Below, piece after piece: positions 32,881 through 42,501 of a DNA stretch of 64,000 nt. Within the stretch, counting starts at the first letter, position 1, and every line of letters begins with the position of its first letter. Source of the stretch: a bacterium (GTDB taxonomy: Bacteria; SZUA-79; Acidulodesulfobacterales; Acidulodesulfobacteraceae); NCBI GenBank assembly GCA_021777135.1, contig JAJYDX010000001.1, forward strand, positions 496,001 to 560,000, read 5' to 3'. The notes beneath the pieces are model-generated. The model saw only the letters and a list, made by a program, of their open reading frames with translations, was not told the DNA's origin and ran no database searches. The position numbers were made by a program, and so were the translations under genes.

Positions 32881-32909
32881 TTGACAATGTAAAGCCTAAA
32901 TTATATAAT
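32881..32909 (+). promoter_or_regulatory. Consensus sigma-70 promoter for thiE-thiC
   Basis: Perfect TTGACA (32881-32886) and TATAAT (32904-32909) boxes with a 17-bp spacer. Transcription would start near 32916, leaving only about 30 nt before the start codon. That is too short for a TPP riboswitch. Confidence 0.85.
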
Positions 32910-32947
32910 ATTTATATTGTTTTACGTTAATGAAGTAAATAAAATAT

Positions 32948-33559
32948 ATGTTTAATATATATTTAATTGGGGATAAGAATTTTTTTAAAGACGAAGATAG
33001 TTATCTAGAGGCATTAGACGTATGTTTTTACAACGGCGTTGAAGCATTTCAATTAAGGCAGAAAGATATAAGTATTAACGATTTTATCAAATTAGGCAAA
33101 AAAATTAAACTGTTGTTAAAAAAATATAATGGAGTAAAATTTTTTGTTAACGACAGGATAGATGCGGCACTGGCGCTTGAAGCCGACGGCGTGCATTTAA
33201 ATGTCAATAGTACTCCGGTTAAGGAAGTTAAGGGAAAGATTAAAAATCTCAAAATATTTTATTCTTCCCATTCTATAGAAGAAGCCATAAAAGCGGAAAA
33301 AGATGGTGCCGATTTTATCACTTTCAGTCCTGTTTATAAGACAAAAAACCAAGAATTTCAACAAGGGGCAGATATGCTTGGAAGAGCCGTTCATTCCGTT
33401 AATATACCCGTTTTTGCCTTAGGAGGCATCAACGAGAGTAATATACTAGAAATTAAGAAAGCCGGAGCGGAGTATATCGCAGTTCAGTCCGGCATATTAA
33501 AAAAAACTGATATAGGCGAAGCAGTTAAAGAAATATTTCGGATTCTCCATTCAAATTAA
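32948..33559 (+). CDS. thiE: Thiamine phosphate synthase
   Basis: A 203-aa TIM-barrel of the ThiE/TenI family. Motifs include AFQLRQKD, FFVNDRIDAALALEADGVHL (phosphate and pyrimidine binding) and ITFSPVYKTKN, then FALGGIN near the end. It joins HMP-diphosphate and thiazole phosphate to make thiamine phosphate. TenI-like relatives look similar, but the thiC gene 81 bp downstream supports a thiamine role. It is transcribed from the strong promoter at 32881. Confidence 0.88.
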   Translation: MFNIYLIGDKNFFKDEDSYLEALDVCFYNGVEAFQLRQKDISINDFIKLGKKIKLLLKKYNGVKFFVNDRIDAALALEADGVHLNVNSTPVKEVKGKIKNLKIFYSSHSIEEAIKAEKDGADFITFSPVYKTKNQEFQQGADMLGRAVHSVNIPVFALGGINESNILEIKKAGAEYIAVQSGILKKTDIGEAVKEIFRILHSN

Positions 33560-33640
33560 TTTTTTCGACGAATTATTATATTAGGCAATATAACAGCAAC
33601 AATAAGAACTAAACATTTTAATTAAATAGGAAACTATATA

Positions 33641-34939
33641 ATGGAATACTTAAATCAGATAGAAGCCGCAAGAAAAAATATAATCACCGAAGAAATGAAA
33701 ATTTGTGCCGAGGCAGAAAGCGTTTCCCCTGAAATGATATGCCACGATATAATGAACGGCTGGACGGTTATAACCAAGAACCGTTTAAGGGATATAAGTC
33801 CGCTCGCAGTCGGTAAAGGTTTAAAGACTAAGATTAATGCTAATATTGGCTCTTCCGGCGACAACCACAGTATTAAAGAAGAATTAGAAAAGTTATTTAC
33901 CGCCGTAAAAAGCGGAGCGGACGCTGTAATGGACCTTTCTACAGGCGGTAATATTATTGAATTTAGGCGAGATATTCTTAAAAATTCTACAGTTCCTGTC
34001 GGGACAGTTCCGCTTTACGAAGCGTTTCAACCTGCTGTTGAAAGCGGCGGTATTAATGATTCAAGTTTTATAGATAAATTTGACCCTGAATATCTTTTTG
34101 AAGTCATAGAAAGACAGTGCGAAGAAGGAGTAGATTTTATTACCGTTCACTGTGGATTGACTTTAGATGCCATAAAAACGATGAATTTACAGACCAGAGT
34201 TATGGGAATAGTTTCACGGGGCGGATCCTTGATTGCCTCATGGATGTTAAGGAAAAATAAAGAAAATCCTTTATATGAAGATTTTGGCAGGCTCTTGAAA
34301 ATAGCAAAGAAAAACGACGTAGTTTTAAGCCTTGGCGACGGGTTAAGACCTGGTTGCCTTAATGATGCTACCGATAGAGCGCAGGTTACTGAACTTGTTA
34401 CGCTTGGCGAATTGCAGAAAAAAGCTCTCGAAGAAGGAGTGCAAGTTATGATAGAAGGTCCCGGACACGTTCCGCTAAATCAGGTTGAAGCAAATATTAA
34501 ATTGGAAAAAAGTCTCTGCAACGGCGCGCCTTTTTATGTGCTTGGTCCTTTGGTTACCGATATAGCGCCTGGCTATGACCATATAACAAGCGCTATAGGC
34601 GGTGCAATAGCAGCTGGAGCCGGAGCAGATTTTCTCTGTTACGTCACCCCTGCGGAGCACTTAAGACTTCCCTCTGTAGCGGATGTTAAAGACGGCGTTA
34701 TAGCTTCAAAGATTGCTGCCCACGCAGGAGATATAGCAAAAGGCATAAAAGGATCGTTAGATATAGATTTAGAAATGAGCAGAAACCGGCGCGCTATGAA
34801 CTGGGAGAAGCAGTATGAATGTGCGTTAGATCCTGAAAAAGCAAAAGAAATGAGAGCTTCTCTTCCGTTAAAAGACGATAAGGTCTGCTCTATGTGCTCT
34901 TCTTATTGTTCAATTAAATTGAACGCTTCTTTTAAATAA
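33641..34939 (+). CDS. thiC: Phosphomethylpyrimidine synthase ThiC
   Basis: A 432-aa radical SAM enzyme converting AIR to HMP phosphate, the pyrimidine branch of thiamine synthesis. The barrel includes NANIGSSGD, DAVMDLSTGG, GTVPLYEA, EGPGHVPLNQ and GPLVTDIAPGYDH. The C-terminal [4Fe-4S] motif CSMCSSYC provides the cluster. It is the shorter ThiC form lacking the long N-terminal domain of E. coli ThiC. Its substrate AIR links it to the purine operon near the window's end. Confidence 0.97.
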   Translation: MEYLNQIEAARKNIITEEMKICAEAESVSPEMICHDIMNGWTVITKNRLRDISPLAVGKGLKTKINANIGSSGDNHSIKEELEKLFTAVKSGADAVMDLSTGGNIIEFRRDILKNSTVPVGTVPLYEAFQPAVESGGINDSSFIDKFDPEYLFEVIERQCEEGVDFITVHCGLTLDAIKTMNLQTRVMGIVSRGGSLIASWMLRKNKENPLYEDFGRLLKIAKKNDVVLSLGDGLRPGCLNDATDRAQVTELVTLGELQKKALEEGVQVMIEGPGHVPLNQVEANIKLEKSLCNGAPFYVLGPLVTDIAPGYDHITSAIGGAIAAGAGADFLCYVTPAEHLRLPSVADVKDGVIASKIAAHAGDIAKGIKGSLDIDLEMSRNRRAMNWEKQYECALDPEKAKEMRASLPLKDDKVCSMCSSYCSIKLNASFK

Positions 34940-34961
34940 GATTAATTTTAAATAAAAAATA

Positions 34962-35903
34962 ATGGAAGAACTTAATAAAGAAGTGCGGAATATAAGCCGT
35001 ATTATTTCAGAAGTATATGAAGAGTTTAAAAATCTTCGTAAAATCGATTATAAAGTCCATAGCGCTATAAAATATGATTTATCCGATTTAGATAGGTTCG
35101 GTTCTTTCAAATTTTTTAAAATAAATGGCGGATATCTTTTAAAGCCCGTAATTGATGAAAATGCTGATGCCAAAGAATCTGGCAGCAACGGTGCAAGCGG
35201 TTACCATTTGTCGTTATCAGATTTTATAGGAATAGACAATATAATCAAAGATGTTTTTAGGAATACCATGAAATTTGCTTCTGGAAAACCAGCCAATAAC
35301 GTACTTTTATGGGGTGACAGAGGCACTGGCAAATCTTCGCTTATAAGGTCGATTGCAAAATCGTTCGGCGAGCCGCCTTATTTGAACAGGATTAAATTTA
35401 TTGAAGTAGTCGAAGATACCGCCGAACTTATATATGAGCTAATAACTGTTATCAAGGCTAAACCGTATCGTTTTATACTAATTTTCGACGATATTGCGTT
35501 TGACGCTGATTCTCCTTTTTATAAAAAACTTAAGTCTATTCTCGACGGCGGAATTGATGAACTCCCTGAAAATATAATAGTTTATGCTACATCTAATAAA
35601 CGTCATCTTACCACAGAAAAATTTTCCACGGAAAATAAGGATTCAGATTTTATACATCCGGAGGAGGAAGCAGAAGAGGGTCTTTCATTAAGCGACAGAT
35701 TTGGCTTGACTTACGGATTATATAGTTTTAATCAGGAAACATATTTAAAAATAGTGGAATTGTATTTAAAAAAATATGAAGTTAAAATATCTTCGGTAGA
35801 TATGGAAGGCGTTAGAAAAAATGCTATAAATTATGCCCTTATCAAGGGATCAAGGTCCGGAAGAACTGCAAAGCAGTTTGCTATAAGCTTAATTAAAGAC
35901 TGA
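34962..35903 (+). CDS. DUF815-family AAA ATPase
   Basis: A 313-aa P-loop ATPase. The Walker A motif GDRGTGKSS (about residues 123-131) is followed by Walker B LIFDDIAFD and the sensor segment YATSNKRHL, then SLSDRFGL. These match the DUF815 family of AAA+ proteins, whose cellular role is undefined. It begins 22 bp after thiC on the same strand and may share its transcript. Confidence 0.85.
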   Translation: MEELNKEVRNISRIISEVYEEFKNLRKIDYKVHSAIKYDLSDLDRFGSFKFFKINGGYLLKPVIDENADAKESGSNGASGYHLSLSDFIGIDNIIKDVFRNTMKFASGKPANNVLLWGDRGTGKSSLIRSIAKSFGEPPYLNRIKFIEVVEDTAELIYELITVIKAKPYRFILIFDDIAFDADSPFYKKLKSILDGGIDELPENIIVYATSNKRHLTTEKFSTENKDSDFIHPEEEAEEGLSLSDRFGLTYGLYSFNQETYLKIVELYLKKYEVKISSVDMEGVRKNAINYALIKGSRSGRTAKQFAISLIKD

Positions 35904-36007
35904 AAAATAATTTTTACAAAAAAATTTTAAAAATTATATAATTTTTAAAATGTGACGATATATTAATAATTTAAATTAACATTAATTAAAAATAAAAAAA
36001 CAAAAAA

Positions 36008-38329
36008 ATGGCAGAGATTAAGTATTCCGCTGGATATAGACCTAAAATTTCTATAAGAGCTAAATTAATACTATCTTTTTCTTTAGCCGTTTTAATCCCG
36101 TTAATACTTTTAGCCCTTGCAAACACTTATATATTTAGAAACCAGACCAAGAAAGAAAGCCTGAATAAAGTCCATATTACGTTAAGCGGGGCTAAGAGGA
36201 TTTATTATTCTCAGGCTAATCGCTTAAAAAACGGGTTCTTAGTAAGTTCTTACAACAGTTATTTGATAAGCGCCGTTGTTAATAAAAATATTTCTTTCCA
36301 GAATACTTTAATTAAATCTTATAAAGCCGCTTTTAATTTTGCCGACTACATAGGAATTGCAAATAGGGATGGATTGGTTACTGCTTCAACTAGCGGAAGC
36401 AGCGGCTTCAAGCCTGCCTTAGGTGGCATTATGTTCGAAGCTTTAAGGACCGGTTTTCCCGTAGTTAAATCTGCTATTATTAGAAAATCAACTCTTGCAA
36501 GAATGGGGATTGAGACATTCGCAGGCTCTTCAAATATGTTTTTGGTAACTTATGTTCCTCTTTTATACTATGGACATCCGGTAGGAGCTATCTTCGGTCT
36601 TATAAACTTAAGCAATAACGGTTATCTTCCGGAAACAATCTATAACGAATATCACCTTAAAACCGCTGTTTTTGCGTCTCTTTTCAACAGGCAGGTATGC
36701 CTTTCAACATTAAAAATTCCTGGAAACATTTTCGGCCAAGGTTCTAGGCTTCCAGAGGATATTCACAACCAGGTGATGAATGGAAAGGATTTTATAAGAG
36801 AACTTAATTACAACGGGCAAACCGTTTTTGCCGCATTTCATCCCATAAAAAACATAGACGGCAGGGTTATAGGCTCTATAGCCGTATTTATTTCAAACAG
36901 GCATTACATAAGCTTGTTTAGAAAGACCGCAGAATATGCAATATTTATTATCTTAATAGGTTTAATTATATCACTAGTTATTTCGTATTTTGCATCAAAA
37001 GATACTTTAAATCCGATATCCGCTATAGGAACTGCCATTAAAGATTTTACTTCAGGAGATTTAGATACAAAGCTAGTTATCAATACCAACGATGAATTTG
37101 AGAACATAGGAAAGGGTTTTACTGAAATGGCTATGAAGGTTAAAGACAGAGAAGAAAGAATGCAAAAATATAATTCGTTTTCCGATTTTTTGGTAGGTTC
37201 TTTGGATTTCGATAAAATAATAACCTCAACTTTGAATATTTTAGAGGAACTTCTTAACATATCTTCCGGAATAATTTACGTTTACAGCAAAAGCGGCAAA
37301 TTTACGGCATCAGACGAAGAAGACAGTAAAAAAAGCAATAATAATCAAGCTGCCGCGGAAATTAACAATCCTGATGATGAAAATTTAGGTGAATCGTCGA
37401 AAAATGAAGAAGGTTTTTTAATACCGTGGCAGTTTTACGGCATAAGAAAATTTGTAGCTAATAAGATAAATGCTTCGGATGGAATGGCGGGACACTGTCT
37501 TAAAGACAGAAAGACTATATGGTTTCACGATATTCCAGAAAACGCCATGATTTTAAAAGAAAAACTCTTGGAAAAAGAAGGAGCCGGTACGGCTATGGAT
37601 TACGGTTTTTGCGAGGTATTTCCAAAAGATATAATATGGCTTCCCATGTATGTCGGAGATATAAACATCGGCGTTTTAATGGTTTCTTCTATATATGGTT
37701 TTAAAAAAGAGGATATAGTATTTTTAGAGCATGCCGTTAAAGAACTTTCGGTATCTTTGGATAACGCAAAAATACACAGAAAGGTAAATGAGCTTTCAAT
37801 AACCGATGAGCTTACAGGTCTTTACAACAGAAGAAAAATGGACGAAGTTTTAGAATTTGAATTCAATAAAGCTAAAAGATACAGGAGCAGCTTGTCTGTT
37901 ATGATATTAGATATAGATCATTTTAAACAAATTAACGATTTTTACGGACATAAAGTAGGCGATATAGTTTTATCGCAAATAGGCTCTATTTTAAAGCACA
38001 ATATTAGAAATATAGACATAGCCACGAGATATGGAGGAGAAGAGTTTGTAATAATTCTGCCCCAGACAGATTTTGACGGAGCAGTTCTATCAGCCAAAAA
38101 ATTAAAAAACCTGATAAAGAATTACAGGTTTACTCAGTTAAAGGGTGAAGTTACTATTTCTATAGGTATAGCTAATATGCCGGATGAAAGAATAAATACA
38201 GTCGACGATATATTAAAAATTGCCGACGATTTCCTTTATGAGGCGAAAAACAGCGGCAGAAACAGGATAATGGGGGAATATAAGGGGCGAAAAGCAGAGG
38301 TATTCGAGGACGACGATATCCCTAAATAA
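36008..38329 (+). CDS. Membrane diguanylate cyclase (sensor-HAMP-GAF-GGDEF)
   Basis: A 773-aa protein with transmembrane helices at about residues 20-42 and 308-330 enclosing a periplasmic Cache-like sensor region. A HAMP-like linker (about 333-385) and a GAF-like domain (about 395-590) follow, then a C-terminal GGDEF domain (about 600-760) with an intact active site RYGGEEF near residue 675. It should make the second messenger c-di-GMP in response to an outside signal. No good RBS is visible before the ATG. A c-di-GMP phosphodiesterase gene is convergent with it, 13 bp away. Confidence 0.92.
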   Translation: MAEIKYSAGYRPKISIRAKLILSFSLAVLIPLILLALANTYIFRNQTKKESLNKVHITLSGAKRIYYSQANRLKNGFLVSSYNSYLISAVVNKNISFQNTLIKSYKAAFNFADYIGIANRDGLVTASTSGSSGFKPALGGIMFEALRTGFPVVKSAIIRKSTLARMGIETFAGSSNMFLVTYVPLLYYGHPVGAIFGLINLSNNGYLPETIYNEYHLKTAVFASLFNRQVCLSTLKIPGNIFGQGSRLPEDIHNQVMNGKDFIRELNYNGQTVFAAFHPIKNIDGRVIGSIAVFISNRHYISLFRKTAEYAIFIILIGLIISLVISYFASKDTLNPISAIGTAIKDFTSGDLDTKLVINTNDEFENIGKGFTEMAMKVKDREERMQKYNSFSDFLVGSLDFDKIITSTLNILEELLNISSGIIYVYSKSGKFTASDEEDSKKSNNNQAAAEINNPDDENLGESSKNEEGFLIPWQFYGIRKFVANKINASDGMAGHCLKDRKTIWFHDIPENAMILKEKLLEKEGAGTAMDYGFCEVFPKDIIWLPMYVGDINIGVLMVSSIYGFKKEDIVFLEHAVKELSVSLDNAKIHRKVNELSITDELTGLYNRRKMDEVLEFEFNKAKRYRSSLSVMILDIDHFKQINDFYGHKVGDIVLSQIGSILKHNIRNIDIATRYGGEEFVIILPQTDFDGAVLSAKKLKNLIKNYRFTQLKGEVTISIGIANMPDERINTVDDILKIADDFLYEAKNSGRNRIMGEYKGRKAEVFEDDDIPK

Positions 38330-38342
38330 TTTATAAAAATTT

Positions 38343-39521
38343 CTAAATATCTTGTTTTTCGTCTATATTTTGTTTTATTTCTAATATTTCGTCCATGCCT
38401 TTTAAAAAAGATTTAAAGCAATCCGGGTCGAAAGCTTTCCCCGGCTTCATTTCGTCTTTCATAATTGTAATGGTTTCTTTTAGGTTATATGCAGATTTAT
38501 ATATTCTTTTATTAATTAATGCGTCGAAAACGTCTGCTATCTTGGATATTCTGCCCATTAGCGGAATTTTTTCGCCAGATAACCCGTAAGGATATCCGCT
38601 ACCGTCAAAATTTTCATGATGAGACAGAGCTATAATCGACCCATTTTTAAGGGTTACGGATTCGGAATTTTTTAGTATGTTATAACCTATTTCCGCGTGT
38701 GTTTTCATAACTTCAAATTCTTCTTTAGTAAGCCGTCCCGGTTTTAAAAGAATAACGTCGAGTATTCCAACCTTTCCTATATCGTGCATAGGCGACGCAT
38801 TTAATACTTCTTCCTGAAATATTTTATCCATTCCAAGTTCATTTGCTATAACCCTGGCATAATTAGACATTCTAGAAATATGCTTACCGGTATCTTCGTC
38901 CCTGTATTCGGCAAGCACTATAAGTCTTTTTAATGAATCCTGCTCCATTTTATAAATGTCGTCCTCAGATTTTTGATAATAAGATTCTATCGCAAGAGTG
39001 ATATCTATGGAGAGTAATTTTTGAACGGAATTTAATATGTTTATACATTCGTCTAAATTAATCCCGTTTTTTTTACAGCATTTAATTATAGCCGACGTTA
39101 TAAGAGTATTGTAATAACCGTAACTTCCTATATAAATCGACGGCGAAATTTTATAAATATAATGCGCGAAACCTATCACGACCCTGTTTATAAAATATTT
39201 TTCGTCATAGGTTAAACTGAATAGCTGTTTTATATAGTGAGATTGGGTAAGTTTCAACTGCTCTAAGAGATCCGGTTTTGAAAGGATAATTTTGCGGGTT
39301 TCGTCTATTGTCATTAAATAATCGTAAAAGTCGGAAGCGATTTCCAATGCAATATCATCCATGCAATATTTAATTTTAGAGACACCTTGCAAATCAGATT
39401 CAGTAAAATTAGTCAATTTATGCAAAAGCCTAATATTATTTTCAGAAAAAAGACCGTGAATGTCCTGTATGCCTTTTCCTGTCATTTTATTTTTTTCGAG
39501 TATGTCGTTTAATCTGCCCAT
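38343..39521 (-). CDS. Globin-coupled HD-GYP phosphodiesterase
   Basis: A 392-aa cytoplasmic protein. Residues about 20-185 form a globin-sensor domain, with likely haem ligand His120 in IGFAHYIYKISPSIYIGSY, closely like protoglobin-type sensors. Residues about 200-375 form an HD-GYP domain with the metal-binding HD in PMHDIGKVGI (246-247) and HHENFDGSGYP (301-311). It should degrade c-di-GMP under control of O2 or another haem ligand. It opposes the diguanylate cyclase gene that ends 13 bp away. Confidence 0.9.
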   Translation of the reverse strand: MGRLNDILEKNKMTGKGIQDIHGLFSENNIRLLHKLTNFTESDLQGVSKIKYCMDDIALEIASDFYDYLMTIDETRKIILSKPDLLEQLKLTQSHYIKQLFSLTYDEKYFINRVVIGFAHYIYKISPSIYIGSYGYYNTLITSAIIKCCKKNGINLDECINILNSVQKLLSIDITLAIESYYQKSEDDIYKMEQDSLKRLIVLAEYRDEDTGKHISRMSNYARVIANELGMDKIFQEEVLNASPMHDIGKVGILDVILLKPGRLTKEEFEVMKTHAEIGYNILKNSESVTLKNGSIIALSHHENFDGSGYPYGLSGEKIPLMGRISKIADVFDALINKRIYKSAYNLKETITIMKDEMKPGKAFDPDCFKSFLKGMDEILEIKQNIDEKQDI

Positions 39522-39645
39522 TTTTTTGTGTCTTATAAACTATATTTTTAATTAAGATATAATTTATCATAATTCTAATTTATTGACAATACCATTCTTA
39601 AATAATAAACTTAAATTATAAAAAGACAAATATAATTTAAAGAAT

Positions 39646-40620
39646 ATGAGAAAAAATACTGCAGGCATAGATATAGGCGGCACAAATTTAAGATGCGGAA
39701 TTGTCGGGGAAGATGGAACGGTAAAGAACGATTTGCTTACCGCTTTGGACAAGTCGTTAACCGGCAAAGAAAAAAAGTTAGACTTTATAATAAGAAATAT
39801 AAAAGAATTTCTAAAAATAAATAAAAAATATAAAATAAAAGAGTTAGGCGTAGGCATAGCAGGTCAAATAGAAGATAAATCTGGGAACATCCTGTTTTCT
39901 CCAAATTTAAGATTGCGAAATGTTCCTTTAAAAATAATTCTCGAAAAAGAAACAGGCTTAAACGTTTATATAACAAATGATTTAACGGCTATTACGTACG
40001 GGGAATGGAGGTTTGGTTCAGGAAAAGGTTTAGATAATCTTATATGTATTTTTGTAGGAACCGGGATAGGTTCTGGAATCGTAATATGCGGCACTTTATA
40101 TACCGGCTGTTCTAACGCCGCCGGTGAAATAGGGCATATAACGGTAGTTTCTGGAGGCAGAAAATGTGCCTGCGGAAACTACGGCTGTTTAGAGGCGTAT
40201 GCAGGAGGCTTAGGAATCGCAAAGATAGCGCAAGAAAGAGCGAGTATAGACAAAGCCGGTTTTAAAAATATTATAGACAAAGCCGGCGGCAAAAAAAGCC
40301 GTATAACTGCGGAAACAATTTTTGCGGCATATAATATGGATGGAGATAAAAATGCCGCCGCGTTAATTAAAGAAACCGGGCTTTATCTGTCCGACGGCGT
40401 AATAAGCGCAGTTAACCTATTGAATCCGTGCGCAATTATACTAGGCGGGGGAGTAATAGAAGGCACCCCAGACCTTTTCGATATAGTTAAAAACGAAGTA
40501 AATAAACGAGCTATTAAAGCATCTGCGTCAAATCTAATAATATTAAAATCTGCATTAGGAAAAAATGCGGGCGTTATAGGTGCCGCAGGTTTAGCGGCAA
40601 CGCTCGGCGGTCAGATATAA
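39646..40620 (+). CDS. ROK-family sugar kinase (glucokinase-like)
   Basis: A 324-aa ROK-family kinase. The N-terminal phosphate-binding loop is IDIGGTNLRCGIV, the catalytic base is in the ITNDLTA segment, and GTGIGSGIV precedes the ROK zinc motif CACGNYGCLEAY. It probably phosphorylates glucose or N-acetylmannosamine-like sugars. It overlaps the convergent dnaB gene by 10 bp. Confidence 0.9.
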   Translation: MRKNTAGIDIGGTNLRCGIVGEDGTVKNDLLTALDKSLTGKEKKLDFIIRNIKEFLKINKKYKIKELGVGIAGQIEDKSGNILFSPNLRLRNVPLKIILEKETGLNVYITNDLTAITYGEWRFGSGKGLDNLICIFVGTGIGSGIVICGTLYTGCSNAAGEIGHITVVSGGRKCACGNYGCLEAYAGGLGIAKIAQERASIDKAGFKNIIDKAGGKKSRITAETIFAAYNMDGDKNAAALIKETGLYLSDGVISAVNLLNPCAIILGGGVIEGTPDLFDIVKNEVNKRAIKASASNLIILKSALGKNAGVIGAAGLAATLGGQI

Positions 40621-41993
40621 GCTTCTCCATCATCGTATGCAAGGTTTTCGAAAGAAGTGTATTTATCGATGTAAGTAAGCTTGACTATACCGGTAGGACC
40701 ATTTCTCTGTTTGCCGATTATTAATTCGGCTATGCCTTTATTTTCAGTATCCTTCTTATAAACCTCTTCCCTGTAAACAAACATAATCAGGTCGGCATCC
40801 TGTTCTATTGCTCCAGATTCTCTGAGGTCAGCAAGTTGAGGCTTTCTATCCTGCCTAGATTCGACCATTCTGTTTAACTGTGAAAGAGCAATTACCGGAA
40901 TATTAAGTTCTTTCGCGAGACCTTTTAATGAGCGGGAAATATCTGCTATAGCCTGCTCCCTAGATTCAATGTTATGGGAAGCTTTCATAAGCTGTAGATA
41001 ATCTATTATGACTATTTCTATATTTTTCTCTCTTTTTAACCGTCGTGTTTTGGCTCTTAACTCCGTTACCGTTATTCCCGCGCTGTCGTCTATGTATATA
41101 GGTATATCTTCAAGGATTTCAAGAGCTTTATGTATATTTTCAATATCGGGATTGTGGATTTTACCTCTTCTTAAGAAAGAAGAATCAATCTTAGCCGTCA
41201 TCGCTAAAAGTCTTGTGGCGAGCTGTTCTTTAGACATTTCAAGTGAGAAAAATGCTACCGGAATTTTTTTAACGGCAATATTTTTTGCTACGCAAAGAGA
41301 TAAGGCAGTTTTTCCCATCGAAGGTCTGCCTGCTATAATAATGAGGTCGGAAGGTTGGAAGCCGTTTGTATATTCGTCGAGATAATTTAAGCCGCTGTGA
41401 ATGCCAGTAATAACGTCGTCTTCATGTTTTTTTGACGTTAATTTTTTAAAATAATCGACTATTAACGGGTAAACTTCGACGTAATTTTTAGGAGAATCTT
41501 TTTCGGTTGCATCGAATATGGTTTTTTCCGTAAAGTCTATTATGTTTTCTACGTCGTCATTCTGTTCATAGCATTTCTGCCTGATTTTGTTCGAGGCGTT
41601 TATAAGATTTCTAAGAGTAGATTTTTCTTTTACTATTTTTGAATATTGCTCTATATTGAAAAGTCCGGCGGGCATTTCAAAAAGTGAAGTAAGATAATTG
41701 TTATAATCAAAATCGGATAAGTTTTTAGAAAAGTCGGGATCCTTTTCCAGGCTGTTTAAGATAGTAATTATATCTACCGGTTCATTTTTTTCGCTTAACT
41801 TTGCAATTATTTTATATATTTTTGAATTTACGCTATCGTAAAAATCTTCAGGAGAGATAATTCCCAATATAGAGTTTATCTGGGAATTATCAATTAATAT
41901 TCCAGACAGCAAAGCTTTCTCGGCATCTAACGAATTAGGCGGTACAATGCTTATAGAATCTTTAAATCCTTTTTTTTGTTTTTCGCTTTGCAT
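40611..41993 (-). CDS. dnaB: Replicative DNA helicase DnaB
   Basis: A 460-aa hexameric helicase that opens the replication fork. An N-terminal primase-interaction domain (about residues 15-120) is linked to a RecA-like motor with Walker A GRPSMGKTA, the Walker B segment EIVIIDYLQLM and QLNRMVESR. It is the last gene of the rpsF-rpsR-DUF2232-rplI-dnaB cluster, an order found in many bacteria. No intein is present. Confidence 0.97.
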   Translation of the reverse strand: MQSEKQKKGFKDSISIVPPNSLDAEKALLSGILIDNSQINSILGIISPEDFYDSVNSKIYKIIAKLSEKNEPVDIITILNSLEKDPDFSKNLSDFDYNNYLTSLFEMPAGLFNIEQYSKIVKEKSTLRNLINASNKIRQKCYEQNDDVENIIDFTEKTIFDATEKDSPKNYVEVYPLIVDYFKKLTSKKHEDDVITGIHSGLNYLDEYTNGFQPSDLIIIAGRPSMGKTALSLCVAKNIAVKKIPVAFFSLEMSKEQLATRLLAMTAKIDSSFLRRGKIHNPDIENIHKALEILEDIPIYIDDSAGITVTELRAKTRRLKREKNIEIVIIDYLQLMKASHNIESREQAIADISRSLKGLAKELNIPVIALSQLNRMVESRQDRKPQLADLRESGAIEQDADLIMFVYREEVYKKDTENKGIAELIIGKQRNGPTGIVKLTYIDKYTSFENLAYDDGEAYI

Positions 41994-42019
41994 AAATACA
42001 TAAAATAATACTCAAATTC

Positions 42020-42466
42020 CTAAACTTCCGGTATTACGTTAACTTTAATATCGGCAATAATATCCCTAGAAAGCTTAATTTTGACGGTTTGTATTCCAAG
42101 CTCTTTTATGGGAGCGTCAAGATCTATTATTTTTCTGTCGATATTGAAGCCAGAAGTTTTTAGTTTACTTTCTATATCCATAGATGTGATACTGCCAAAT
42201 ATTTTTTCATTTTCTCCAACTTTAACGGGCATGGTGTATTCGTTCTTTTCAAGGTTATTCTTGATTTCAGTAAGCTCCAATGCTATTTTGGCTTTTTTCT
42301 TTTCTATAATATTTTTTTCATGCATAGTAGTTTTAACGTTTGAATTTGTTGCCGGTATTGCAAGGTTCTTTGGCATTAGAAAATTTCTTGCGTAACCATC
42401 AGCAACATTAACCGTTTCACCCATAAAACCTAAATTTTGAACATCTTCCTTAAGTATTACTTTCAT
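42020..42466 (-). CDS. rplI: 50S ribosomal protein L9
   Basis: A 148-aa L9 starting [19 protein letters not shown], with the signature [14 protein letters not shown] long connecting helix links its two RNA-binding domains. Full length for the family. GGGAGGC lies upstream of the ATG. It is followed 26 bp later by dnaB. Confidence 0.98.
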   Translation of the reverse strand: MKVILKEDVQNLGFMGETVNVADGYARNFLMPKNLAIPATNSNVKTTMHEKNIIEKKKAKIALELTEIKNNLEKNEYTMPVKVGENEKIFGSITSMDIESKLKTSGFNIDRKIIDLDAPIKELGIQTVKIKLSRDIIADIKVNVIPEV

Positions 42467-42501
42467 ATTGCATAGCCTCCCTCGTATTTATATATAGTAT
42501 A

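Noticed and set aside
32910..32947. TPP riboswitch before thiE-thiC
   Set aside because: The leader after the consensus promoter is only about 30 nt, and no CUGAGA-like thi-box sequence is visible upstream.
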